Source of the DNA: Bacillus altitudinis 41KF2b
GTDB lineage: Bacteria > Bacillota > Bacilli > Bacillales > Bacillaceae
NCBI RefSeq assembly: GCF_000691145.1
Contig: NZ_ASJC01000006.1
Span: 1 to 64,000 of the forward strand
Reading direction: 5' to 3'
DNA: 64,000 nt
Below are positions 7,169-15,742 of the stretch, one piece after another. The notes under the pieces are model-generated. The model made no database searches. It was not told the DNA's origin and worked only from the letters and a program-made list of their open reading frames with translations. The stretch's first letter is position 1. Each line of letters starts with the position of its first letter. Made by a program: the position numbers and the translations under genes.

Positions 7169-8659
7169 ATGAGATTAGCTTTACTATTTGAAAAAATGTA
7201 TCTTAGGAAGAAAATAGATGAAGCATCATTACCACAATGGTTAGGTCATGCTACATATTTATTTCTATCTTTAAGATTTTTCATCATTTATCCTGCAATA
7301 GGCATAGGTTTATTTTTTGTTTTAAAAGCTCGTATATTAGACATGACCCTTATAAGTACGTTATGTTGCATCTTAGCAATTATAGATGCGAGAGATTTCC
7401 CTATAAAGAATTATTTGATTTACACGTTACATCAAAATGTAATTGTGGATAGAACAGAATCATTTAGAAAAATTTATCGGCATATTTATTTTTATTTTTT
7501 CGGTAAAACTGTCTTTAAATTCTCCTTGATTTTTTTTGTGCCTATGTTTATGGTTGAGAATCAATTAAACATTATTTATTTTGTGTTATTAGTGATAATC
7601 ATCATTATAACAGTGATGAACTTTTCTTCTTATCATTTTTATAGAAGCTACTTTCAAAAAGGTATTGGCCAAAATATACGGTTAGTCAAGCTCATTTTAG
7701 TATGTTTTACTGCGTATATCGTACTATTAGCCATGTTCCATTATTTTAAATCGGAGATTATACAAGTCTATAATCATTTTCAATTTGATCTATTCAACAT
7801 CTTGACTGAACTATTAATTACCTGTTTAGTTCTATTTATTTTGTCTATGGTGTTTCACCATCATAAGGTGTTTCGAAAAATTGGTAAAGAAGAATTAAAT
7901 GCAAAGGAAACTGTTGTTCAGCATAAGGTGGGGTTTAAAAAGAGAGTATTCTTTAACAAAGATATCTTACTTATAAAAAGAACTTACTACAATAAACTCA
8001 GGTTTTTGAAATATTTATATGTCCTACAAGTATGTGCCTTAGCGATAGTTCCGGTATTGGTTAGTTTATTATTAAAAGGGAATGATTCCTATATTCTGTT
8101 ATCCATCATATTTATCGCTGTGGCTTTCTCAAATTTTATAACAGATTATTTAAAAAAGGTGATTAGCCCTGATATTGAATTTTTTGCATTGCCACCAAAT
8201 ACTGCATTGAATATTTCTTTAAATGAAATCTTGGTTCAGAAAGTATATATCTATTTGATTTTATCTGGGATTCCAGTAATCTTTAGTGTCATAACTATGG
8301 TCATCTTACATATTCCTTATTCATTCATTACTGGCGTTGCTCTTTTAATTGTTTTTGTATTTATCAATATGGGGCTAGCTGCTACGATTGGTGCCATACT
8401 CTTTCCGAAAATAAATCCAGAAAGTGATTATGAAATAGGAAACTCAAGTAAGGCAGTCGTATTTGAAAATGTTTATTTGTACATAATCTCTATTTTGCTT
8501 TCCTTTATATTCATTATGGAAATTTTTAGTCTGGAGATGCCATTTCAATTAGGAAAGTACATAGTGACGTTAATCGTGATCCAAATTTCAATTCTCGTCG
8601 TCGCGATCTTGTATTTGAGAAATACCAAGGTGAAGGATGTAATGAAAAATGCAAATTAA
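7169..8659 (+). CDS. Circular bacteriocin maturation membrane protein (CirB/UblB-like)
   Basis: A 496-aa polytopic protein with about 11-12 hydrophobic segments and charged loops. In circular bacteriocin operons the gene after the precursor usually encodes such a large membrane protein, thought to be needed for leader removal, cyclisation or export. I recognise it by size, topology and position rather than by a catalytic motif. The ATG at 7169 follows AGGTGA; a GTG nine bases upstream lies inside that RBS. The 3' end overlaps the ATPase start by 11 nt. Confidence 0.75.
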   Translation: MRLALLFEKMYLRKKIDEASLPQWLGHATYLFLSLRFFIIYPAIGIGLFFVLKARILDMTLISTLCCILAIIDARDFPIKNYLIYTLHQNVIVDRTESFRKIYRHIYFYFFGKTVFKFSLIFFVPMFMVENQLNIIYFVLLVIIIIITVMNFSSYHFYRSYFQKGIGQNIRLVKLILVCFTAYIVLLAMFHYFKSEIIQVYNHFQFDLFNILTELLITCLVLFILSMVFHHHKVFRKIGKEELNAKETVVQHKVGFKKRVFFNKDILLIKRTYYNKLRFLKYLYVLQVCALAIVPVLVSLLLKGNDSYILLSIIFIAVAFSNFITDYLKKVISPDIEFFALPPNTALNISLNEILVQKVYIYLILSGIPVIFSVITMVILHIPYSFITGVALLIVFVFINMGLAATIGAILFPKINPESDYEIGNSSKAVVFENVYLYIISILLSFIFIMEIFSLEMPFQLGKYIVTLIVIQISILVVAILYLRNTKVKDVMKNAN

Positions 8660-9257
8660 GAAAGCATCTTTTAGTTATGGAAACAGTTTGATCTTTGAAA
8701 AGATCAATTTAGAGTTAATACCAGGCGAAATTGTTGCTGTAGTTGGTTCTAATGGCTCGGGTAAATCGACATTATTAAAATGTTTAGCTGGTATTTATGA
8801 GTTACATAGTGGTGATATCGTGAAAGAGGCCGAGGAAAATGTAGTGTTTGTGCCTGACGTACCTAGATCATATGAATATTTAACAGGATATGAATACCTT
8901 GTATTTATACAATCTGTTTCTAAGAAAAAAGATGTTGCAAAGATTCATAGTATTTTAAAGGACTATACTCTATATCCGAATAAGGATAAATTGATCAAAC
9001 ATTATTCTCACGGAATGAAACAAAAATTGGCGCTTTGTGCCGCACTCATCAATGAAGATATTCATTATTTATTATTAGATGAACCACTTACAGGTATTGA
9101 TGAGAAAAGTCAAAAAGTGATCATTGAAAAATTTAAAGAACTTGCGAGCAAACAATGTTCGATTATATTCTCAACACATCAAATTGAAACATTAAGAGGG
9201 ATATGTGATAAGGTTTTTTATTTAGAGGAGCAGTATGAAGAAATTGTTCATAAATAA
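8649..9257 (+). CDS. ABC transporter ATPase of the circular bacteriocin cluster
   Basis: A compact 202-aa ATPase with Walker A GSNGSGKST, signature YSHGMKQKLAL, Walker B LLLDEP and switch histidine STHQ. It overlaps the genes on both sides, showing tight coupling. In related clusters (circularin, carnocyclin, amylocyclicin) the matching ATPase works with the DUF95 and other membrane proteins in secretion and self-protection. Confidence 0.88.
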   Translation: MQIKKASFSYGNSLIFEKINLELIPGEIVAVVGSNGSGKSTLLKCLAGIYELHSGDIVKEAEENVVFVPDVPRSYEYLTGYEYLVFIQSVSKKKDVAKIHSILKDYTLYPNKDKLIKHYSHGMKQKLALCAALINEDIHYLLLDEPLTGIDEKSQKVIIEKFKELASKQCSIIFSTHQIETLRGICDKVFYLEEQYEEIVHK

Positions 9258-9750
9258 AATTAAAGTTAGACTTTCAGCAGTCTCTACTCTATCATTTATA
9301 CTCCTTCATGTAGTATTCGGTGTTATTGGTTTTATAATAACTAAAAAAGCACCCTCGGATGTCATGTATGTAGAGGATAGTGTGTTCCTTTATTTTACTA
9401 ACAATTTTTTATACTGTATGGTTCTTGTCGTTGGTGTCGTTACAGCAGGCCTGCTCACCACCTTTCTCATCGCTTCAAATGCATATCTGCTTGGAGTGAC
9501 AATGAAGGGAGCTCTATTGTTAGGGCATGATATAGGATACGTTCTTTATCATATTTTGCATGGAGTGATTGAACTTCCTGCAATTTATTTTTTCTTTAAA
9601 ATCGGTATTTATCCAGTCAGTTTGTTTTTGAAATATTTCGTTTTTGATCACAGATTTGATTTTTGGAGAGATATTTATACAGTCATCCGATACTTTATTT
9701 ATGGGACAGCTTTATTGTTATTAGCTGCAGTGGTTGAATTCTTATTATAG
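9235..9750 (+). CDS. SpoIIM/DUF95 family membrane protein of the circular bacteriocin cluster
   Basis: A 171-aa protein with about five hydrophobic segments. It has the SpoIIM/DUF95 pattern: an N-terminal FTNNFLYCMVLVVGVV stretch, a central NAYLLGVTMKGAL and the diagnostic HGVIELPAIYFF. DUF95 proteins are a constant part of circular bacteriocin operons and probably form the membrane part of the ABC exporter. The start at 9235 follows GAGGAG and lies inside the ATPase gene. Confidence 0.88.
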   Translation: MKKLFINKIKVRLSAVSTLSFILLHVVFGVIGFIITKKAPSDVMYVEDSVFLYFTNNFLYCMVLVVGVVTAGLLTTFLIASNAYLLGVTMKGALLLGHDIGYVLYHILHGVIELPAIYFFFKIGIYPVSLFLKYFVFDHRFDFWRDIYTVIRYFIYGTALLLLAAVVEFLL

Positions 9751-9780
9751 TGAACTTCTTTTGTTTATAGGGAGATGGAC

Positions 9781-10290
9781 ATGTTAAAAAAAGAAAAGCT
9801 TAATTTACTATTCATTTGGAGCGTCATTATATTCATTCATTTCATTGTATCGCTTTACATTACAGATGCTATTTCTGCCCCCTTATTAAAAAAATCATCT
9901 ATCAATGTAGGGGAAAATACGGTGATTTTAATGACAATTATACTATTAATTTTAGCGTCATTAATAGATGTTGTGATTGTTTCTTTACTCATTCATATTA
10001 GCTCTGTCATGATGAACATTAGAGTAAATATGATGAAAAGCTTTTTCATTGCTAGTTTATTTAATCTCATTTTAAATGTAAACCAAGTGTTAGACACTAT
10101 TGTGTTATCAAACGCAAATAATTTGACAGCAGAAAATTTCTCAACGAATATCTTCTTCAATCCGTTCTTTTATCTAGGTTTAGTTGTTGTTAGTCTGTGG
10201 TTAAGATATGTTGAGAAGAAACCAAATGTACAAATAATTGTGATTGCGGCTGTTATTTGTATATATAAATCTTTAACTGTATTTATTTAA
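9781..10290 (+). CDS. Membrane protein of the circular bacteriocin cluster
   Basis: A 169-aa protein with five predicted transmembrane segments, no recognised domain and no soluble region. Equivalents of this size occur in the longer circular bacteriocin clusters, usually between the DUF95 gene and the immunity gene, and are counted as transport or immunity components. The ATG at 9781 is preferred over the one at 9775 because AGGGAG at 9769-9774 is correctly spaced only for the former. Confidence 0.7.
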   Translation: MLKKEKLNLLFIWSVIIFIHFIVSLYITDAISAPLLKKSSINVGENTVILMTIILLILASLIDVVIVSLLIHISSVMMNIRVNMMKSFFIASLFNLILNVNQVLDTIVLSNANNLTAENFSTNIFFNPFFYLGLVVVSLWLRYVEKKPNVQIIVIAAVICIYKSLTVFI

Positions 10291-10315
10291 ATATACAAAA
10301 AAGGAGATTTAGTAT

Positions 10316-10507
10316 ATGTCGAATTCATCAAAAAAAAATAATAATTTAATCTTTTATATAGGTGTTGGAATGGTTATTCTACTTATAGCCTTTTTGAAGT
10401 TTAGTCATATTTCCGGTACGATGGAGGTCGTGTTGATATTAATCGGCTTAGTCTCCTTATTTACAATAAAGATTCTTACTAGAGAAAAAAAAGATAAAAA
10501 GCAGTAG
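10316..10507 (+). CDS. Small cationic membrane protein, probable circular bacteriocin immunity protein
   Basis: A 63-aa protein with two hydrophobic helices (NLIFYIGVGMVILLIAFLKF and VVLILIGLVSLFTIKIL) and a lysine-rich tail ending REKKDKKQ. Small, basic, two-helix membrane proteins at the end of circular bacteriocin operons act as immunity proteins in several studied systems. AAAAGGAG gives it a strong RBS. A terminator follows about 50 nt later. The assignment is by position and physical properties. Confidence 0.72.
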   Translation: MSNSSKKNNNLIFYIGVGMVILLIAFLKFSHISGTMEVVLILIGLVSLFTIKILTREKKDKKQ

Positions 10508-10560
10508 AGTCTTTATTAAGCGTACGGTGTTTTAGAAATATTATGAGAATATGATTGAAG

Positions 10561-10587
10561 GGCATAGTCATTTGATTATGTCTTTTT
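10561..10587 (+). terminator. Intrinsic terminator of the circular bacteriocin operon
   Basis: GGCATAGTC pairs with GATTATGTC around a short loop (nine pairs with wobbles), followed by TTTTT. It closes the six-gene operon. Confidence 0.65.
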
Positions 10588-10744
10588 GATTATCGTTGTT
10601 CGGTCTTTATTTAGTAGAAGAAGGTCGTGTTTTAAAAATATGTTTAGTTATAAAAGGTTCCTAACTTTTTATATGCAAATAACAAAATTTAAGGATTTTA
10701 AATATCTGAATATTATAATAACGGTGTTTTCCTCAAAAAAACAA

Positions 10745-10827
10745 TTGTTTTTTAAGGGTAGATTTATTATGATAATATACATCGAAAGATTGAAGATTTT
10801 GAATCAGAATGAAAATTCTGATTTTTT
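10745..10827 (+). promoter_or_regulatory. Promoter and leader hairpin (possible attenuator) before the permease
   Basis: TTGTTT (10745-10750) and TATGAT (10768-10773) are 17 bp apart. Downstream, AATCAGAAT and ATTCTGATT (10802-10823) form a perfect stem with a GAAA loop followed by a T run. This is a terminator placed between promoter and gene, so it may attenuate permease expression. The rest of 10588-10863 holds no convincing gene. Confidence 0.5.
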
Positions 10828-10863
10828 ATTTTTTATGTTGTTTGTTGATGAGGGGGAATAGAA

Positions 10864-12252
10864 GTGGCTCAAAAGGAATTAAAGAGAGGGTTAAGTGCTC
10901 GTCATATTCAAATGATTGCGCTTGGCGGCACAATTGGTGTTGGCTTATTTATGGGGTCAGCTAAAGCCATTCAATGGACAGGTCCATCGGTTCTTCTAGC
11001 GTACGCAGTGTGTGGTATTTTTATCTTTTTTATTATGCGTGCGATGGGAGAAATGTTGTATCTTGAACCGAGTACGGGATCGTTTGCTACATTTGGGCAT
11101 CAATATATTCATCCGCTTGCGGGGTATATGACAGCTTGGAGTAACTGGTTCCAGTGGGTCATTGTTGGAATGTCTGAGATTATCGCTGTAGGCGCTTATA
11201 TGAAATATTGGTTCCCGGAGTTACCGGCGTGGATTCCCGGATTAATCGCCATGATCATTTTAGGTGCGGCCAACTTGATTTCGGTTAAGTCATTCGGTGA
11301 GTTTGAATTCTGGTTTGCGATGATCAAGATTGTGACGATTATTTTAATGATCATTGCAGGTTTAGGCATTATTTTCTTTGGGTTTGGCAATGGTGGAACA
11401 GCGATTGGTTTGTCTAACCTTTGGGCGCATGGCGGATTCTTTACAGGTGGATTTAGCGGTTTCTTGTTTGCATTGTCCCTAGTGATTGCTGCCTATCAAG
11501 GGGTAGAGCTCATTGGGATTACTGCAGGTGAGGCGCAAAATCCGCAAAAGACGCTGACAAATGCCATCAAAAGCATCATCTGGCGTATTTTGATTTTCTA
11601 TATCGGTGCGATCTTTGTCATCGTGACGGTGTATCCGTGGGATCAGCTGAATACGCTCGGCAGTCCATTTGTGGCGACGTTTGCGAAAATTGGAATTACG
11701 GCAGCAGCAGGTATTATTAACTTTGTTGTCATTACAGCAGCGATGTCCGGCTGTAATAGTGGAATCTTCAGTGCGGGACGTATGCTTTATACATTAGGTG
11801 TGAATGGACAGGCACCTGCTTTCTTTACAAAAATTTCGAAGAATGGTGTACCGTATTTTGGGACATTTGCTGTGCTGATTGGTTTAGCGGTTGGGGTGGT
11901 CTTAAATTACGTTTCTCCGCCAAACATTTTCGTTTATGTGTATAGTGCGAGTGTCCTTCCTGGTATGGTGCCTTGGTTTGTAATTTTAATTAGTCACATT
12001 GGCTTCAGAAAAGCGAAGGGGGCAGCGCTTGATCAGCATCCATTCAAGATGCCGCTAGCACCAGTTTCTAATTATCTTACGATTGGCTTTTTATTGATGG
12101 TTCTTGTGTTTATGCTCATTAATCAGGATACACGTATTTCTCTTATTGTGGGGATTGTTTTCTTGATTGTTGTAGCGCTTAGCTTCTTCATCTTCGGAAT
12201 TGGTAAACGAAAACCGATTGAAACAGCTTCTTCTGATCAAACGGTGAAATAA
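10864..12252 (+). CDS. Amino acid permease (APC superfamily, AAT family)
   Basis: A 462-aa protein with 12 hydrophobic segments and the amino acid transporter signature near the N-terminus ([17 protein letters not shown]). Conserved features follow, including [18 protein letters not shown] in the sixth segment region. It resembles B. subtilis YtnA, YdgF and AapA-type permeases, which import neutral amino acids such as alanine or serine by proton symport; the substrate cannot be read from sequence. GTG start at 10864 behind GAGGGGGAA. The hairpin in its leader suggests attenuation. Confidence 0.85.
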   Translation: MAQKELKRGLSARHIQMIALGGTIGVGLFMGSAKAIQWTGPSVLLAYAVCGIFIFFIMRAMGEMLYLEPSTGSFATFGHQYIHPLAGYMTAWSNWFQWVIVGMSEIIAVGAYMKYWFPELPAWIPGLIAMIILGAANLISVKSFGEFEFWFAMIKIVTIILMIIAGLGIIFFGFGNGGTAIGLSNLWAHGGFFTGGFSGFLFALSLVIAAYQGVELIGITAGEAQNPQKTLTNAIKSIIWRILIFYIGAIFVIVTVYPWDQLNTLGSPFVATFAKIGITAAAGIINFVVITAAMSGCNSGIFSAGRMLYTLGVNGQAPAFFTKISKNGVPYFGTFAVLIGLAVGVVLNYVSPPNIFVYVYSASVLPGMVPWFVILISHIGFRKAKGAALDQHPFKMPLAPVSNYLTIGFLLMVLVFMLINQDTRISLIVGIVFLIVVALSFFIFGIGKRKPIETASSDQTVK

Positions 12253-12254
12253 TC

Positions 12255-12289
12255 AAAAGCCTTGCGGAGTGGACCCGCAAGGCTTTTGT
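12255..12289. terminator. Bidirectional terminator between the permease and glpQ
   Basis: AAAAGCCTTGCGG pairs with CCGCAAGGCTTTT, flanked by A and T runs, between two convergent genes. Confidence 0.85.
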
Positions 12290-12292
12290 CGT

Positions 12293-13174
12293 TTACAGAG
12301 AAGCTTTGACACGCTGAAAGACATCTGGAAAGTTGGTGAAAAGACCAGTGACGCCGTATTGCAGAAGACGTGTCATGTCTGCTTCGCTGTTTACCGTATA
12401 TGGGTGAAGGAGGAGTCCATGGCTTCTGACCTGCAGTACATTTTCAAGTGTCAAAGCTCTAAAATTCGGTCCGATCCCCACTGCATACGTTTTGATGAAG
12501 TCGAGCTGATCATCTGTAATAGATGTCATTTGCGCCCTGTCTAAAAGCTGTACTTTTGGAAGTCGAGGGGCGAGTTTCTGCAATTTTAATAGACTTTCTT
12601 GGCTGAAAGATTGGATGATGACCTGCCCTTTTCTCGTATGTTTTCCAAGAAGATGATGTTTCTTTAAGACGGCCAATAGTTTTTCTTCCATTTGCGGATA
12701 GATGTCTGGTTTTTTGGTTTCAATATAATAATTTTCTCGTTTACCGAAGTAACGTAATACCTCATCTAATGTGAGGACTTGCTGTCCAATAAAGTGGGCA
12801 TTTTGTTTGTCGGGGTTGGCTTCGTTAAACCATGCACCGGCATCAAGCTGTTTGATTTCGGCAAGTGTGAGGTCTTTGACCCAGCCTGTTCCGTTTGTCG
12901 TCCGGTCAACCGTTTCATCGTGCATGACGATGAGGTGTCCATCCTTTGTCATTTGAAGGTCGAGTTCGAGGTAATCTGCATTCATCTTTGTGGCGAGCTT
13001 GTAGGAAGCTAGGGTATGCTCTGGGGCATACCCTGATGCTCCGCGGTGTGCAACGGTTAAAATGCGATCTGGAGATAAAAGATGTTCATGTGCCGATATG
13101 GTGGTCGGCACCCAACCAAAAGACAGTAAAGCAAAAGAGAGTAACACGAAAGCAAGTAATCTACTTTTCTTCAT
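12293..13174 (-). CDS. glpQ: Glycerophosphodiester phosphodiesterase GlpQ (secreted)
   Basis: GlpQ hydrolyses glycerophosphodiesters (deacylated lipids and, in Bacillus, teichoic acid) to glycerol-3-phosphate outside the membrane. The 293-aa protein has a signal peptide (MKKSRLLAFVLLSFALLSFG region, cleaved near ISA) and then the catalytic core: VAHRGASGYAPEHT, LELDLQMTKDGHLIVMHDE and IETKKPDIYP. It matches B. subtilis GlpQ almost end to end. It lies 92 nt downstream of glpT in the same orientation, so the product is made next to its importer. RBS AAAAGGAGGA. Confidence 0.95.
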   Translation of the reverse strand: MKKSRLLAFVLLSFALLSFGWVPTTISAHEHLLSPDRILTVAHRGASGYAPEHTLASYKLATKMNADYLELDLQMTKDGHLIVMHDETVDRTTNGTGWVKDLTLAEIKQLDAGAWFNEANPDKQNAHFIGQQVLTLDEVLRYFGKRENYYIETKKPDIYPQMEEKLLAVLKKHHLLGKHTRKGQVIIQSFSQESLLKLQKLAPRLPKVQLLDRAQMTSITDDQLDFIKTYAVGIGPNFRALTLENVLQVRSHGLLLHPYTVNSEADMTRLLQYGVTGLFTNFPDVFQRVKASL

Positions 13175-13266
13175 ATTTTATCCTCCTTTTACGGTAACTG
13201 CCTCCATCATAAGAAATAGATGTAAAGGGCATGTTGGGCGGAGATGAATCTTTTATGTGATTTTCA

Positions 13267-14601
13267 TTAAGCTTGCTCTACGCGCTTTCCTGTATTCCAT
13301 GTCATGGCGAGGAACACAATCGCAAGGATACAAGAACCAACTAGTAAAATGAAACCTCCTGTCCAGTCATAGTGATCGACGACGACACCCATCATGGCAT
13401 TAGCAAAAGCAGAGCCACCAATATATCCAAAGAATCCTGTCAGCCCGGCAGCAGTGCCAGCGGCTTTTTTCGGAGCGAGATCAATGGCTTGCAGTCCAAT
13501 GAGCATGACGGGTCCGTAAATTAAAAATCCGATGCTGATGAGGGCAATATTATCAACCATTGGATTGCCAGCAGGGTTTAACCAGTACACAAGAACCGCA
13601 ATTAATACGCCAATCATAAAGAGGACGCCAGCAGGTGCGCGGCGGCTTCTAAAGAAGCGGTCACTAATCCACCCGCACAATAATGTACCAGGGATGCCTG
13701 CATATTCATAAAGGAAATAAGACCAGCGTGAATGCTCTGGTGAGAATCCTTTTGCTTCTGTTAAATAGGTAGGTGCCCAGTCTACGACCCCGTAACGGAC
13801 AAAGTACACAAAGACGTTGGCAATGGCGATATACCAAAGGAATTTATTGTTGAGTACATATTTAAACAAAATCTCTTTTACGGTTAATTCTTTTTCTTGA
13901 TCTTCATATTGTTGTGCCGGATAGTCATTTCGGTATTCTTCAATTGGCGGAAGACCAGCGGATTGCGGGGTGTCCCGTACGAGAAGAATGATGACGAAGG
14001 AGACGATAATGGCGATGATGGCAGGGAAGAAAAAGATACTTTTCCACGTCGCAAACAAAACAATTCCTAATGTAATAAGCGGTGCAAGAATCCCCCCGCC
14101 GATATTGTGAGCGACGTTCCAAATGGACATTTTCGTACCACGTTCACTCACCGAAAACCAATGCGCCATCGTTCGTCCGCATGGCGGCCACCCCATTCCT
14201 TGAAACCAGCCGTTTAAGAACATGAATAAAAACATGATCCATACACTGGATGTCACCCATGGAAATGAGACAAAAAGAATATTGATAAGAGCTGATAGAA
14301 AGAGTCCAGCGGCTAAAAAGTATCTTGGGTTACACCGGTCTGAGATCATCCCCATAATGAATTTACTAAAGCCATAAGCGATTGAAACAGCCGCCAGTAC
14401 AAAGCCTAATTCACTTTTTGTGAACCCCTCTTCCTGTAAATAAGGGATGGCAAATGCGAAATTTTTGCGCAGCAAATAGTAGCCAGCATATCCGATAAAG
14501 ATCCCCAAAAAGACTTGCAGACGCAGCCGTTTATAGGTTTCGTCTGTTTTGGCATCATCGAGCCTGTCGATATGCGGAGCGGGTTTAAACCATTTGAACA
14601 T
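13267..14601 (-). CDS. glpT: Glycerol-3-phosphate transporter GlpT
   Basis: An MFS antiporter (12 segments) that takes up glycerol-3-phosphate in exchange for phosphate. The 444-aa protein begins [16 protein letters not shown] and contains [19 protein letters not shown] and [16 protein letters not shown], signatures of the organophosphate:phosphate antiporter family. Length equals that of B. subtilis GlpT. The start at 14601 is chosen over an adjacent upstream ATG because GAGGAGG needs that spacing. It forms an operon with glpQ. The leader has a cre-like site and a long inverted repeat, in line with control by CcpA and the antiterminator GlpP. Confidence 0.95.
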   Translation of the reverse strand: MFKWFKPAPHIDRLDDAKTDETYKRLRLQVFLGIFIGYAGYYLLRKNFAFAIPYLQEEGFTKSELGFVLAAVSIAYGFSKFIMGMISDRCNPRYFLAAGLFLSALINILFVSFPWVTSSVWIMFLFMFLNGWFQGMGWPPCGRTMAHWFSVSERGTKMSIWNVAHNIGGGILAPLITLGIVLFATWKSIFFFPAIIAIIVSFVIILLVRDTPQSAGLPPIEEYRNDYPAQQYEDQEKELTVKEILFKYVLNNKFLWYIAIANVFVYFVRYGVVDWAPTYLTEAKGFSPEHSRWSYFLYEYAGIPGTLLCGWISDRFFRSRRAPAGVLFMIGVLIAVLVYWLNPAGNPMVDNIALISIGFLIYGPVMLIGLQAIDLAPKKAAGTAAGLTGFFGYIGGSAFANAMMGVVVDHYDWTGGFILLVGSCILAIVFLAMTWNTGKRVEQA

Positions 14602-14626
14602 AAACATCCTCCTCTTGTAGATATGA

Positions 14627-14698
14627 CTGAAACAAAAGTACGAGGTCTGTCTTTGATCTTGTACTTTTTCAGAGACAAAAGAATTGATAACGCTTTCT
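14627..14698 (-). promoter_or_regulatory. glpT leader: inverted repeat and cre-like site
   Basis: On the minus strand, CTGAAAAAGTAC (14672-14661) can pair with GTACTTTTGTTTCAG (14641-14627), forming a leader hairpin between promoter and gene. In B. subtilis glpTQ leaders such structures are controlled by GlpP with glycerol-3-phosphate. Just upstream, AGAAAGCGTTATCA (14698-14685) is one base off the cre consensus, suggesting catabolite repression. Confidence 0.55.
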
Positions 14699-14783
14699 TT
14701 TGTACTCCCATCATATCGGATGGAGTAGATGTTTATGATGAGGCTTTTGTCATTATTTTGGAAAAACAGTTCTTGAAGTGATG

Positions 14784-14812
14784 AAAAAAATCCGCACAAT
14801 GGCGGATTTTTA
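14784..14812. terminator. Terminator of the SurA-N lipoprotein/glpT interval
   Basis: AAATCCGC and GCGGATTT form a stem flanked by A and T runs. It lies directly after the lipoprotein gene's stop on the minus strand. Confidence 0.7.
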
Positions 14813-14819
14813 ATAGTGG

Positions 14820-15590
14820 TTAAATTGATACATCAATTTTTGCAGATTTCTTTAGTTGATCAATTTCTTTTTGTACTTCTTTTTGCTTTTCTTGAGATTC
14901 TAACTGCTTCTTGATTTGTGATTTGACGTCTTTGAAATCAGGTGCTTTTTGTTTTTGTTTTTTCATTTGTTCGGCGTATTGGTCATAGTACGCTTTGACG
15001 TCTTTTTCAGACACAGAGGCTGATTTAATTTCTTTGTCGACATATTGGCTGTATTTGATGCTGTCGGCAATATCACTTTTCAGCTGATCCATTGTCAGTC
15101 CGCTCTTTTTGAGTGCTTCTTCAAATTGAGCATTGTCTTTAAATTGTTTCTTTTCTTCTTTTAGCTGCTGATCGACTTGTTTGTCAGAGGCTTTATAGCC
15201 CTTCTTCTCAGCATCTTGCAGGATGAGCTCTTGACCTACTAGCGCATCAATGGTTTGCTTTTTGACAGCTTTTGCGCCTTCTTTAGATGTTGGGTCTTGT
15301 CCTGACTGCTGAAGTTGACCTTGAATGGTTGATAGGGCGCTATTGTATTCACTGCCTGTGATTTTATCTTTGTTGACGGTCGCAACGACCTTTTGATCAT
15401 CAATTTTTTGTGCGTCTAATTTCTTTTGCATCTCTTCCATTTGCTTTTGCTGCTCTTTTTGGTCAGCCTGTGTTGTTTCCTTGCTTTTGGCTGAATCGTT
15501 TTGCTTATCCTGTTTCGCATCGTTTGATGAGCAGGCTGCAAGCCCCACTGATAACAGACAAGCAATGAGTGTATATGATACTTTTTTCAA
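14820..15590 (-). CDS. SurA N-terminal domain lipoprotein (putative extracytoplasmic chaperone)
   Basis: A 256-aa lipoprotein with lipobox LAAC ([15 protein letters not shown]), then a Lys/Gln-rich linker and a SurA_N-type chaperone domain ([37 protein letters not shown]). The parvulin rotamase domain found in PrsA is absent, so it may be a foldase-like chaperone without PPIase activity. It would act at the outer face of the membrane on secreted proteins. TTG start at 15590, supported by AAGGGAGAG upstream. It appears to be a single-gene unit. Confidence 0.8.
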   Translation of the reverse strand: MKKVSYTLIACLLSVGLAACSSNDAKQDKQNDSAKSKETTQADQKEQQKQMEEMQKKLDAQKIDDQKVVATVNKDKITGSEYNSALSTIQGQLQQSGQDPTSKEGAKAVKKQTIDALVGQELILQDAEKKGYKASDKQVDQQLKEEKKQFKDNAQFEEALKKSGLTMDQLKSDIADSIKYSQYVDKEIKSASVSEKDVKAYYDQYAEQMKKQKQKAPDFKDVKSQIKKQLESQEKQKEVQKEIDQLKKSAKIDVSI

Positions 15591-15742
15591 CTATTTTCTC
15601 TCCCTTCGGTATGAGAACATCTAGTGCGCATTCTAACCGTTTTAGAGGAAAAATAAAACCGTATAGACGAATTGTTAGCGGATTGACATGTTTTTTATCT
15701 GTTTGTCCTCATTTTGTCTTCTCATAGTCATCATATGACAGC

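Noticed and set aside
10586-10861. Open frame of 91 codons upstream of the permease gene
   Set aside because: It runs through the promoter and terminator-like leader, has no RBS, and its Phe/Lys/Ile-rich translation reflects AT-rich DNA.
12269-12544. Plus-strand frame overlapping the end of glpQ
   Set aside because: It begins inside the bidirectional terminator and is antisense to conserved GlpQ residues.
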